Positions 1 through 7,783 of a stretch of DNA of 56,441 nucleotides are shown in pieces. The notes under the pieces were generated by a model. That model did no database searches. It was not told the origin of the DNA and saw nothing but the letters and a program-made list of their open reading frames with translations. This stretch comes from Chloroflexota bacterium. Lineage in GTDB: Bacteria > Chloroflexota > UBA11872 > VXOZ01. The translations under genes and the position numbers were made by a program. The stretch's first letter is position 1, and every line of letters starts with the position of its first letter. Location: assembly GCA_026710945.1 (NCBI GenBank), contig JAPOQA010000001.1, positions 1-56,441 of the forward strand, in the 5' to 3' direction.

Positions 1-115
1 CAAGGCTGTCCACGAACGCTGCCGCAAACCTGACAGGATGGTCGTCCGGGATCAGTTCCTCCAGCGTCGGCGGCAGCAGCCAGGCCTGTTCACGACTAAA
101 CGGTCGCAACGGCAT
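1..115 (-). CDS. IS1182-like transposase, N-terminal fragment cut by window edge
   Basis: Reading down from an ATG at 115 gives [20 protein letters not shown] and then [18 protein letters not shown] before the window ends. This matches the typical N-terminus of IS1182-group (IS5-like, DDE) transposases, where a 'LLPP(S/T)L.EL(V/I)P.DHPVRF...VD' block precedes the catalytic domain. A GAGGT Shine-Dalgarno lies about 7 bases upstream of the ATG. Only 38 codons are visible, so neither the catalytic residues nor intactness can be judged, and I could not identify the terminal inverted repeat in the flank. Family call is from the N-terminal motif only. Confidence 0.72.
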   Translation of the reverse strand, partial: MPLRPFSREQAWLLPPTLEELIPDDHPVRFAAAFVDSL

Positions 116-521
116 CGTCACTACCTCTCTACCAACTATCCCACCACCTCACCTTGCTCCTCTTCACGCCAGTATACATCCGGTAGAACTACTTTTGAGA
201 CAGCCTCCCAGGGAGAGGGAGTAGTTCTTGCGCCTCCGGCCGGGGTTCCGCAACGGTCTCCCCAGGGAGAAGGGGTCTTTTTGCTTGCCGACCTGAGTTG
301 TGCAAGTATCTCCGGTGCAAGCAGTTTTGTCAGTCCCGTACTCGACTCGGGGTCTAAGAATTGAGACCGAGAATTTGCTGCTCCGCCATCCAAACCTGTA
401 CGCGGGTTGCCCTACGCGCCGAGCCGGGGGCCTCCACTGGGACAACACAAGCCTTTCTGCCATGGGCAGATGTTGTGTGCAGGTCCTCTTGTTGGGACGC
501 CAGTCGGACTGGGCTGTGCCT
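116..521. other. Non-coding stretch with GGGAGAGGG-type repeats
   Basis: No convincing gene. Around 205-225 and 260-280 there are copies of the CCCAGGGAGAGGG-type palindromic repeat that recurs in many intergenic spaces of this window. The block ending 'CTGAGTTGTGCAAG' at about 292-306 resembles the repeated block at 3830-3900. Several open frames cross here on both strands, but they have no family resemblance and no good ribosome binding sites. Confidence 0.5.
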
Positions 522-2042
522 CTAGCGCGCCACTTCAGCCGCGCCGCTTGCGGTGGAGCTTTGGTCCCATTGTGGTGAAGATGGGGATTCATCCCTGGCG
601 TTCACGACCGCCAATGCGGAGAGGACCCCAAGGAGTACGCCGAGCAGAATGCCGATACTATGCACGAAGAGACTATCCACGAGACTGTGGGCACAGAAGG
701 CAGCCAGACTGCCCATCAGTCCGAGTGCGAGCAAGCGCCCCCACGCGTCGGAAGTTTGCCGCCAATTGTGAGCGGCCAATCGCCAGGCGAGACCCAAGAA
801 GAGCAGAAAAGCGGTGAGTGTTAGCAGTCCCCCTTCTGCCGCTAGATTGAGGTAGTAATTATGCGCGTGGCCGACGCCGGTCGGCCAGCCGGGCAACGCA
901 TAGGTTGCATATGCCTTGGGGTAGTTGCCAATGCCCACACCGAGGAAGGGATTTTCGGCAAACATCTGCCAGCCGGCATACCACTGCGAAACCCGCTCTA
1001 AGATAGCCCAGTTGTCAGGGTTCGGTCCGGCGCGCAATTCTTGCACCAGACGCGAGCCATACGTGAACAAATCAGTCACACGGGTTAGCAATGCCTCCGG
1101 CACTAACCCAAACACCAGGACAACCAGCGTTCCCGTCATCCCACCGTATGCCAGCGCGATGGCACGCATTCGGTTGCGTTGGCTGTCGAGCAACCAAACC
1201 ATGCTAAGCGCCGCCAGCGTTCCCAGCCAGGCTCCCCGCGAAAGGCTGAGCGCAATGCCGACTGCCAGTGCGATACTTGCACCCCATCCCAATAGACGTA
1301 TATTGCCACGGGGTGCTGAGAGCGCTATAGCAAGTGCAATGGGGAGAATCAGCGCCAGGTAGCCCCCGTACGGGTTGGGTTGCCCAAACGTGCCGTGGGC
1401 CCGCATCAGAATGCCTCCGGCGAGAAAGTGCGGCGGGCCGATCCGGAACGCTACCTGAAGCAAGCCGATGCCAACCTCTGCCAGGGCAACGAACAACAGC
1501 ACCCCGACCAATGCAGCGAGCACGCGGCGGCTACGCACCGTCGTGGCGGTGACAAGGTAGATCACAAAGAGCTCGGCCCACTTGCTAACCTCTTTTATGC
1601 TCAGCAACAGACTGTCCGCGGCGAGCGCGGAGAGTCCCATTGGAATTAATACAATGATGATGGGTATAGTCAAAGATGGCAGCGAGGGCGTGGACCACCG
1701 CCCCACGAGCATACCGGCGAGCCAGGAGAGACCGATGAGCGCGACAAGGGGCTCGTTGACCGTTATGTCAACATTGTCCGGAAGGCTGATTGTACGGATG
1801 CTGCCAAAGGGAACAGTCAACAGGAGCATGCCGACACCCAAGACCGGATAGGCAAAGACGGCCACAGTCCCCGCCACCGCGCCGATTGTCAGAAGCGCCC
1901 ATAAAGGAGGCAGAAACCACGCCACCAGGAGCGCGGCGAGCACGCCGCAGAAACCAAGCAAACGCCATATTTGCATTGAAAGGCGTTGCCGAGCGTAGAT
2001 CCGTTCGGAGAGCGCGGTGCTGTACTTGATCATGGTGTTCAC
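522..2042 (-). CDS. O-antigen ligase / polymerase-like (Wzy_C) membrane protein
   Basis: A 506-residue polytopic membrane protein with about 10-12 hydrophobic segments. It carries the hallmarks of the O-antigen ligase/Wzy_C family: GTFGQPNPYGGYLAL at residues 217-231, SLSRGAW at 266-272, and, at the end of a large periplasmic loop, GHAHNYYLNLAAEGG from residue 391, the region holding the conserved histidine of WaaL-type enzymes. Such proteins move lipid-linked glycans at the outer face of the cytoplasmic membrane; in a Chloroflexota-type cell envelope the acceptor is unknown and could be a protein or a surface polysaccharide. The first codon taken is GTG at 2042; an ATG three codons later (2033) is equally possible. 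No partner genes are adjacent, although glycosyltransferase genes lie at the far right of the window. The specific substrate cannot be told from sequence. Confidence 0.85.
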   Translation of the reverse strand: MNTMIKYSTALSERIYARQRLSMQIWRLLGFCGVLAALLVAWFLPPLWALLTIGAVAGTVAVFAYPVLGVGMLLLTVPFGSIRTISLPDNVDITVNEPLVALIGLSWLAGMLVGRWSTPSLPSLTIPIIIVLIPMGLSALAADSLLLSIKEVSKWAELFVIYLVTATTVRSRRVLAALVGVLLFVALAEVGIGLLQVAFRIGPPHFLAGGILMRAHGTFGQPNPYGGYLALILPIALAIALSAPRGNIRLLGWGASIALAVGIALSLSRGAWLGTLAALSMVWLLDSQRNRMRAIALAYGGMTGTLVVLVFGLVPEALLTRVTDLFTYGSRLVQELRAGPNPDNWAILERVSQWYAGWQMFAENPFLGVGIGNYPKAYATYALPGWPTGVGHAHNYYLNLAAEGGLLTLTAFLLFLGLAWRLAAHNWRQTSDAWGRLLALGLMGSLAAFCAHSLVDSLFVHSIGILLGVLLGVLSALAVVNARDESPSSPQWDQSSTASGAAEVAR

Positions 2043-2500
2043 TATAGCACGGGGCGGAGCGGTGATCGGAAAGGCACGAGGGAAGTGCGGTAGTCGTTTG
2101 CGACCGGCTGTTATGCGCTGTGACTTGGAGAATCTTTACTTGAGTTTGATAGTTGAGAGGATGAGCCCGGATTAGGGATAAATTTGCCTGGCCCTGGCGC
2201 TTTCGCGCATCGGGGCGAGAACTGTGAGGCTAATGTCGGCCCAAGTTCGTCAGAATGGTTGCGTTGCACACAGACGCCACTGGGAGCGATATCCGGCAAA
2301 GCGAAAACCACCCCTCACCCCGACCCTCTCCCCAGGGAAAGGGAGCAAGGCGACGGAGGGAGCTACGCAAGGAAAGAGGTTTATTCTTTTCCTTGCGACC
2401 AGGGCAATACAAGATTCTCCCCAGGAAGTAGAAGATTCCCCATGTCCGATCAAGTACGTACTGGAGGATTCTTGGAGCACAAAGCAAATCACGTCACTGC
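2043..2500. other. Intergenic stretch with one palindromic repeat
   Basis: Between two divergent genes. It holds a repeat at about 2309-2345 (CCCCTCACCCCGACCCTCTCC followed by CCAGGGAAAGGG) of the type that recurs at 11.15, 38.0, 38.15 and 46.77 kb. Open frames here overlap the repeat and show no protein family features. Confidence 0.45.
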
Positions 2501-2521
2501 TTGCCAAAAGCAGCAAGAGCA

Positions 2522-3325
2522 GTGAGCACTCCGACCAAGTCCGACAATGAACCGCTGCGCTGGCGGGAAGTGGCCCAGGCGGTGCGGCAGCAACAGATAG
2601 GCCACAGCATAGTCTATCGCACGGAAGTAGATTCCACGATGGAAGTCTGCCATGCACTGGCACGCGCCGACGCTGAGTCCGGAGTGGTTGTGGCGGCCGA
2701 CTCCCAGAGTGCCGGGCGGGGCAGGCAAGGCCGGGCTTGGCACGCGCCGCCCTCTACCTGTCTGCTCTTTTCCGTACTCTTGCGGCCGACACTGAAGCGC
2801 GATCAGTGGTTGCACGCGCTATGGCCGCTGGCGGTGGCGCTGCAAGAAGCCACGGAGCACGTAACCGGCCTGCGCGCAGCGATCAAGTGGCCGAACGACC
2901 TCATTCTATGCGGCAAGAAGCTCGGGGGGCTGCTCGCAGAGACCACGGCGGACGCCGTGGTAGTCGGCGCGGGCCTCAACGTAAACTTTCCCGCAGGAGC
3001 CCTCTCGCTCGACCAACCGGTTGCCACGGTTTCAGACGCGCTTGGCCGTCACGTCTCCCGCGAAGAACTCTTGGTCGCCAGCCTTCGTTCGTTTGACCGT
3101 TGGTACCGTCGCTGGCTTGCGGCGCCCGACGAGGTGTGGCAGGCCTGGCGAGACGGCGCGTATTTGATCGGTCAGCCTGTGGACGTATCCGTTGGCGGGA
3201 ACACGTTCAGCGGAATCGCGGAGGACCAGGACCGCAAAGGGCGCCTCTGCGTCCGCGCAGCCGATGGGCGCGTGCGTCGATTCACGGCAGGGGATGCGAG
3301 CGTCCGCCCAATCCGTGCGCGGTAA
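2522..3325 (+). CDS. birA: Biotin--[acetyl-CoA-carboxylase] ligase (BirA, catalytic type without HTH)
   Basis: Attaches biotin to the carrier lysine of biotin-dependent carboxylases through biotinyl-AMP. The protein opens the ligase fold with YRTEVDSTMEVCHAL and has the biotin/ATP-binding loop SAGRGRQGRAWHAPP, a slight variant of the canonical GRGRxGRxW, then IKWPNDLIL and GGLLAE blocks typical of BirA/LplA enzymes. A C-terminal SH3-like domain (from GQPVDVSVGG to the end) matches the BirA C-terminal domain. There is no N-terminal helix-turn-helix, so it should be a ligase and not the repressor form. The start is uncertain: GTG at 2522 (267 residues) is used here, and an in-frame TTG at 2501 would add seven residues. 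Neither has a strong ribosome binding site. Confidence 0.93.
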   Translation: MSTPTKSDNEPLRWREVAQAVRQQQIGHSIVYRTEVDSTMEVCHALARADAESGVVVAADSQSAGRGRQGRAWHAPPSTCLLFSVLLRPTLKRDQWLHALWPLAVALQEATEHVTGLRAAIKWPNDLILCGKKLGGLLAETTADAVVVGAGLNVNFPAGALSLDQPVATVSDALGRHVSREELLVASLRSFDRWYRRWLAAPDEVWQAWRDGAYLIGQPVDVSVGGNTFSGIAEDQDRKGRLCVRAADGRVRRFTAGDASVRPIRAR

Positions 3326-4111
3326 CGGCACGGGGAGCATGCCTGCGGCTGACCGGGTGGTGTGCCACTCCCGGATTGGGAGAGTATGCGGACCCATCGA
3401 GCGGCGCGGTGTCCCAGGAACGAAGGATTCTATCCTGCGCTCACCAATAGCAAGCTATCGCGCCACTCTACCAAACAGTCGGAAATAGGCTGGACCGGCA
3501 CCGACTTCCCTCTCGCTAGCTGACCCTTGCGCAATTTTGACGAGGGCGTGCAAATTGGCTGGAATAGCGAAGATTCCCCTCTCCCCAAGAGGCCGTCTCA
3601 TAATTCCGCTACAGAGCACGGTAGGTAAAATGAGGAAAGCAGCCAAGTGGCGGATCGTATTGACAGAGTGGTAACAGTGATGGAACCGGTAGCTTGAAAG
3701 CTTGATGCGACGCCCAGAAAGCAACAAACGTCTATCTCAAGACCTCGCTTAGCCTCTCTGCACGGCAGTATACTTCGGTAAGGCCAATTATGAGACAGCC
3801 TCCCAAGGAGAGGGAGTCCATTCGCCTATAGACTTGAGTTATGCAAGGGTCTCCCCAGGGAGAGGGAGTGTTCTCACCTGTAGACTTGAGTTTTGTAAGG
3901 GTCTTCCCTGGGTGAGGGAGTGTTCTCGCCTGGAAGCCTGCGCAATGCAGAAACCTCCCCAGGACGAGGGAGGTCTCTTCATCAGCAGGGACAACAAGCT
4001 GTGCAAGGCATGCCCCGTACGTGGTACGGGGCTGTCTTCGACGGAGAGTTGGATTGGACCCCAATCAGGGTTGATCGAGGAGAACCCGGAATGGGACAGT
4101 TGTTCGAGCTG
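3326..4111. repeat. Intergenic block with degenerate tandem GGGAGAGGG repeats
   Basis: No gene recognised. From about 3795 to 3990 there is a degenerate tandem array: a block of roughly 55-60 bases containing 'GACTTGAGTT(A/T)TG(C/T)AAGGGTCT' followed by 'CCCAGGGAGAGGGAGTGTTCTC' is present about three times with drift, each time offering a CCC...GGGAGAGGG palindrome. Similar units occur at 205-320 and near 10.9-11.2 kb. Open frames across it (for example 3455-3727 minus) look like chance. Confidence 0.6.
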
Positions 4112-4846
4112 CTACGCCTGCGCCTCGGCCTCCGGCTGTTGGAGTTCGATGACGACGCGCCGCTCGTCCCCGGTGCCGGTGGAATGGGTCGAGACGTCGT
4201 CGTCTTCAGCGAGGGTCAAATGGATGATGCGTCGCTCGTGGGGCGGCATCGCCTCCAGCGTGATTGCCTTGCCGTTTTCGCGAACCAGGTCTGCCAGACG
4301 GCGGGCCATACCGGTGAGCAATTCCTCACGGCGCTGGCGATAGCCGCCAATGTCGACCACGACGAGATCGTGCTCGCCAAGCTGTTTCGTCAGCATAAGA
4401 TTGAAGAGGAATTGGATCGAACGCAGCGTGGTGCCGCGCTTACCGACAAAAGTGTCAGTGCCATCGCCGGAAACGTTGAGTCGGAGTGGCTCGGTTCCGG
4501 TCACCTCAACTGTGACGGTGCTGCCAAGATGGTGGAAGAATTCGCGGAGGAGTTCCGTAGCATCGTCAAGCTGTTCCTGCGCCAGCGGCAACTCCGGGGT
4601 CTCCGGCGCCGGTTCGGGGGCGGCCGCTTCCGCAGGAGTTTCTTCCTCGTCTGTCTCGTCAGCAGCGCCTTCCGGTTTCAATTCCACGAGCACGCGGGTT
4701 TCTTCACCGCCAAGGCCGAAGAGACCTCCGGAGCCCGCGCTAATGACCCGAACGGTCACAGCATCGCGTGAGGCACCGAGTTCCTCGAGGGCGTTCTGAA
4801 TTGCATCTTCGACTGTTTTGCCGGTTGCTTCAACGCTTTCCGCCAC
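4112..4846 (-). CDS. khpB: KhpB/Jag RNA-binding protein (Jag_N-KH-R3H)
   Basis: Homologue of SpoIIIJ-associated protein Jag, now called KhpB, a single-stranded RNA-binding protein. The 244-residue product has a Jag_N domain at 1-53 (VEATGKTVEDAIQNALEELG and the GGLFGLGG turn), an acidic Pro/Glu-rich linker at about 57-95, a KH domain from about 96 with the GXXG loop seen as VGKRGTT (134-140), and an R3H domain with ERRIIH at 204-209. The start chosen is GTG at 4846: it places the family N-terminus correctly and sits just after a purine-rich GGGAGAAG stretch inside the end of yidC, giving a 17-base overlap. A longer reading to 4933 would add 29 basic residues that simply read through yidC in another frame. 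The yidC-khpB order is the conserved one. Confidence 0.94.
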   Translation of the reverse strand: MAESVEATGKTVEDAIQNALEELGASRDAVTVRVISAGSGGLFGLGGEETRVLVELKPEGAADETDEEETPAEAAAPEPAPETPELPLAQEQLDDATELLREFFHHLGSTVTVEVTGTEPLRLNVSGDGTDTFVGKRGTTLRSIQFLFNLMLTKQLGEHDLVVVDIGGYRQRREELLTGMARRLADLVRENGKAITLEAMPPHERRIIHLTLAEDDDVSTHSTGTGDERRVVIELQQPEAEAQA

Positions 4847-5906
4847 CTTTTTTCTTCTCCCTCTTGCGCGACCTTGATCTGCCAGTGTTGGGCGCTTCTT
4901 TGGCAGCGCCTTCTCCCTGGTCGTCGGCATCATCCAGGCCGAGTTCTTGTAGAGTCGTTTCGGTGAGGTCGGGTATGGACGAACGTTTCACTCCCCCAAA
5001 TGATAACCCACCCAGGAGTCCGCCGGGACGCTCCGGCGCCACCTCTTGCTGACTCTTTGCGGGTGCTTGGGGCGTCTTCTTTTGGCCGTCTATCTTGGTC
5101 GCTGGCGGGGCAGCGGGCGATTGCGCCGGTTTGGCACTTTGGCTGTTGCTGTTCTGGGCAACCGCTGCCGGCGCCGTTGCCGGTACGTTCAGGCCCTTGT
5201 CCCGCATGATGAACCACTGCTGCCCGATGCTGAAAACATTGGAAACCACCCAATACAGGGCAAGACCCGATGGAAACTGCATAGCAAAGAAGACAATCAT
5301 GATGGGCATGAACTGCATCACGTTCTGGATCATCTGCTGCTGCGGGTCTTTGGTCATTCGATTCATCATCATGCGTTGCACGACCCACTGGGTGGCGCCG
5401 GCGGTGAGCGCCAACGCGCCGGGCAGCTTGAACGGCAAGTCAACGCCCGGCGGCAGCCAAACGTCGGGTACGGCCAAGTCGGAAAGCCATAGGAATGCCA
5501 TCTCCAGGCCGGCCATCGTCACTTCGTCGTTTGTCACACCAATGATGGCCCAGTAGAGTGCGAACAGTACGGGCAACTGGGCTAGTTGTGGCAGACATCC
5601 CATGAGCGGATTAACGCCGTGCAGCTTGTAAAGCTCCATCTGGGCCTGTGCCATGGCTTGACGGTCACCCTTATGTTGTCTCTGCAATTCCTTCAGGCGG
5701 GGCGACAACAACTGCATGCGACGTGAAGAGCGCAGACTTGTCACACTGAGCGGAAAGAGAATGAGACGTACGATGACTGTGAAGATCATGATGGCAATGC
5801 CAAAGCTCGGCACGCCCGCGTATTCGGTCAGATCGTAAAGACGGAGCAAGCCGCTTTGGAGGCCACCAACGAGTATGTCGTTCCAGAGTGTGCCGAAAAA
5901 TTCCAC
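4830..5906 (-). CDS. yidC: Membrane protein insertase YidC
   Basis: YidC/Oxa1-family insertase of 358 residues that inserts and folds proteins in the cytoplasmic membrane. It is the short Gram-positive-like form without the large periplasmic P1 domain. The family core is clear: FGIAIMIFTVIVRLILFPLS with the conserved membrane arginine, a cytoplasmic hairpin (SPRLKELQRQHKGDRQAMAQ), LYKLHGVNPLMGCLPQLAQL, and the late segments MPIMIVFFAMQFPSGLALYW. The C-terminus is long, low-complexity (Ala/Pro/Gln) and ends in a strongly basic KKREKK-type tail, as in ribosome-binding YidC proteins. The start is GTG at 5906. It lies between yidD and khpB in the usual order. Confidence 0.97.
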   Translation of the reverse strand: MEFFGTLWNDILVGGLQSGLLRLYDLTEYAGVPSFGIAIMIFTVIVRLILFPLSVTSLRSSRRMQLLSPRLKELQRQHKGDRQAMAQAQMELYKLHGVNPLMGCLPQLAQLPVLFALYWAIIGVTNDEVTMAGLEMAFLWLSDLAVPDVWLPPGVDLPFKLPGALALTAGATQWVVQRMMMNRMTKDPQQQMIQNVMQFMPIMIVFFAMQFPSGLALYWVVSNVFSIGQQWFIMRDKGLNVPATAPAAVAQNSNSQSAKPAQSPAAPPATKIDGQKKTPQAPAKSQQEVAPERPGGLLGGLSFGGVKRSSIPDLTETTLQELGLDDADDQGEGAAKEAPNTGRSRSRKREKKKGGGKR

Positions 5907-6043
5907 TGGAACCGCTTTCTCTTCCTAAGTGTTGCCGGGATACTTGATATTGTCTCTGTGCCTACCCACCACGGCTGTCACCGGGGTGATTCGCGGCACC
6001 CACGAGCGCGGTGTCATCCAACCTGCCGCTTTGTGTTTCTACT

Positions 6044-6310
6044 CTACGTCCGCCGCGTTCGGCTGCTCACGGCAGCGTCATCGCGAGCAATCTCGGGCAC
6101 CGGATCGGCGCCGCCGGGATGGAACGGGTGGCACCGCGCGACGCGCTTGATGCCCAACCAGCCGCCCAGGAGCAGTCCATGCTCCACGATTGCGTCGTAG
6201 CAGTACTCCGAGCACGTAGGCGCGTACCGGCAGCTTGGCGGCAGCAGCGGCGAAATCGCCAGCCGGTATCCTTGAATGAGCCGCAGCGCAACCGAACTGC
6301 CGAGGGACAC
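6044..6310 (-). CDS. yidD: Membrane protein insertion efficiency factor YidD
   Basis: Small (88 residues) cytoplasmic-face protein of the YidD family, which helps YidC-dependent insertion. The family signature is complete: [20 protein letters not shown] followed by [15 protein letters not shown], with the conserved cysteines, and [13 protein letters not shown]-like ending seen here as [20 protein letters not shown]. The start is GTG at 6310, preceded by GGGAGAAG about eight bases upstream. It sits 50 bases downstream of rnpA and 137 bases upstream of yidC in the standard rpmH-rnpA-yidD-yidC-khpB arrangement. Confidence 0.95.
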   Translation of the reverse strand: MSLGSSVALRLIQGYRLAISPLLPPSCRYAPTCSEYCYDAIVEHGLLLGGWLGIKRVARCHPFHPGGADPVPEIARDDAAVSSRTRRT

Positions 6311-6360
6311 GAGACATCTTCTCCCGGTTTCTCAATCTTTCGAGGCCCTGTCGGCAAGTC

Positions 6361-6774
6361 CTACTCTTGATGCGCCTTGCACTCCGAGGGCAGCAGATGT
6401 GCGCGCATGAGCACGGCATGAACATGCCGGTGAAGCTCCCAGAACGAAACCCTGACTGCGTCTCGACGGGCAATGAATACAAGGTCCATGCCCGGTCGTA
6501 TGTGAGGATAGTGCTTGCGCACAGACTCACGCAGCCGCCTCCGGACACGGTTTCGGGTTACAGCATTGCCAAGACGTTTCGAGGTAATGAAACCGCACCG
6601 GCTGAGCGAGAGGTGGTTCGGTTGGACTATGAGTCTAACAGTTTGCGCCGACCTAGTCGCAGCCGCCGACCTAGTCGCAGCCGCCGACTTCGTCGCAGGC
6701 TTCGACCTTGTCGTAGGCGGCGACCACGCCTTGCCCTGGGTCAGGACAAACGTAAAATCACGTTGTTTCTTAAT
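6361..6774 (-). CDS. rnpA: Ribonuclease P protein component with hexapeptide-repeat insertion and no standard start codon
   Basis: Protein subunit of RNase P, which matures tRNA 5' ends. Translating the minus strand upstream of yidD gives KKQRDFTFVLTQGK (strand beta-1), CGFITSKRLGNAVTRNRVRR (the diagnostic RNR motif, here at residues 74-80), then LVFIARRDAV, ending at a TAG at 6361. Two things are odd. First, between the early strand and the core (about residues 19-43) there are four degenerate hexapeptide repeats (PTTRSK, PATKSA, AATRSA, AATRSA), coded by an 18-base tandem repeat at about 6648-6718. Second, the frame is closed by a TGA at 6796-6798 and contains no ATG, GTG or TTG before the conserved region; the only near-cognate candidate is ATT at 6774, three bases after a GGAG. 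Either ATT is used, or a small sequence error or frameshift lies nearby. Confidence 0.85.
   Translation of the reverse strand: MKKQRDFTFVLTQGKAWSPPTTRSKPATKSAAATRSAAATRSAQTVRLIVQPNHLSLSRCGFITSKRLGNAVTRNRVRRRLRESVRKHYPHIRPGMDLVFIARRDAVRVSFWELHRHVHAVLMRAHLLPSECKAHQE
6646..6717. repeat. 18-bp tandem repeat inside rnpA
   Basis: On the plus strand the unit reads approximately CGCCGACCTAGTCGCAGC, with two near-identical copies followed by two diverged ones. It codes for the (A/P)(A/T)TRS-type hexapeptide repeats inserted in the RNase P protein on the minus strand. The length, a multiple of three, keeps the frame open. Confidence 0.85.
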
Positions 6775-6913
6775 CTTCTCCGTTTGGTTCGATCCTCATG
6801 CGGAGCCTTCTCGACGGCCCTGCGCTTTAGCGCCTCTCGCCTTCGCGCTTCCATCAAGGGACACGCGGCAAACGCGTGCGTTACACGAAAAGGAAAGAGA
6901 AGGTCAAGCAGGC

Positions 6914-7051
6914 TCAGACGGTAAGCCGTGTGCGATGCTTATCTCGTCTGTGCTTTAGGATTCGTCGCCCCGCTCGCGTGGACATGCGCGCACGAAACCC
7001 GTGCCTGCGCAGCCGTCGCCGCACTTTCGGTTGGTAGGTTCTCTTCGGCAT
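6914..7051 (-). CDS. rpmH: 50S ribosomal protein L34
   Basis: A 45-residue protein starting at ATG 7051 and ending at TGA 6914-6916: it begins [19 protein letters not shown], continues [17 protein letters not shown], and ends with TRLTV. This is a standard bacterial L34 (the KRTYQPK start and the RMST..GR.IL..RR..R core). A purine-rich GGAAAGAAGGA ribosome binding site lies upstream, and a good sigma-70 promoter lies 35-60 bases further out. It heads the rpmH-rnpA-yidD-yidC-khpB cluster; dnaA is not in view. Confidence 0.97.
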   Translation of the reverse strand: MPKRTYQPKVRRRLRRHGFRARMSTRAGRRILKHRRDKHRTRLTV

Positions 7052-7084
7052 TCAGAATTATCCTTCTTTCCTTTATCTGACTTT

Positions 7085-7114
7085 ACTATAACATTCCGCT
7101 GAATCTACGGTCAA
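7085..7114 (-). promoter_or_regulatory. Sigma-70 type promoter for rpmH operon
   Basis: On the minus strand, -35 TTGACC (7109-7114) and -10 TATAGT (7085-7090) are separated by 18 bases. The rpmH ATG is 34 bases downstream of the -10 box. Each hexamer matches the consensus at five of six positions. Confidence 0.7.
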
Positions 7115-7300
7115 AGCACCGCTTGCCGCCCCACGAAAAGCGGTCGCTCCACTCTTTCACGGCAGGTTCTCTTCTACCCGCCCACCAAGTTCGCGCGAGA
7201 CTCGCTCCTGCGAGCAGGCAAAGACTGAGAGTGCGGCGCGAGCGGCAGGACGACGGCTACCGCAGACTTAGTCTTCCAACGTGTAGCGATAGGCGGAAAA

Positions 7301-7636
7301 CTACCCGCTGGTGCGGATAACCAGATATGTCATCGGGAACTCGCCACTGTTGCGCAGACCGTGGCGCGTGCCCTCCGGCGCAAAGAGCGCTGCCATGGCT
7401 TCCATCGGATGTTCCTCCTCGCCCAGGGTCGCCATGCCGCTGCCGGAGATGAGAAACATGATCTCTTCGCCGCCATGCTCGTGCGGCGGGTGCGCTGCCT
7501 CACCCGGATTAATGGAAGAGAGGTGGAGTTGCAGGACCTCTGCGCCGGCTTCCTCGCCTACAAACGGCAAGGAGAAACCGCGTTCGTGAACGCGTTTGCG
7601 CGCTTCGTCCCACGAAATAACGACCGGCTGTTTCAT
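7301..7636 (-). CDS. Cupin-domain protein
   Basis: Small single-domain cupin of 111 residues. The metal-binding cupin motif 1 is visible as HPPHEHGGEEIMFLISGSG and motif 2 as APEGTRHGLRNSGEFP, giving the expected histidines and glutamate. The start at ATG 7636 has an AAAGG nine bases upstream; an ATG three codons earlier (7645) lies directly against that site and is less likely. Single cupins bind a divalent metal and serve as isomerases, dioxygenases or sugar-binding proteins; the reaction cannot be assigned. Its neighbour upstream is a Gfo/Idh/MocA-type protein on the same strand, so a shared sugar or small-molecule pathway is possible. Confidence 0.85.
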   Translation of the reverse strand: MKQPVVISWDEARKRVHERGFSLPFVGEEAGAEVLQLHLSSINPGEAAHPPHEHGGEEIMFLISGSGMATLGEEEHPMEAMAALFAPEGTRHGLRNSGEFPMTYLVIRTSG

Positions 7637-7783
7637 AAGTGTCATCCTTTCAACATGCCTACCGTGCGGCGTGGTACTCTCTCTTCCTCCCGCTTGTCAC
7701 TCCAACGCGCCCAACCGACCATTGCGCAGGTTGCACACCTACGCTACCGGAGTACAGTCGCCCCAACGCGCATCGGGTCCAGC

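Noticed and set aside
4847-4933. N-terminal extension of KhpB
   Set aside because: Reads through yidC in another frame and gives 29 basic residues that family members lack.
6078-6548. 156-codon minus-strand frame over yidD/rnpA
   Set aside because: It is a shifted frame of the real yidD and rnpA genes; neither family pattern is kept in it.
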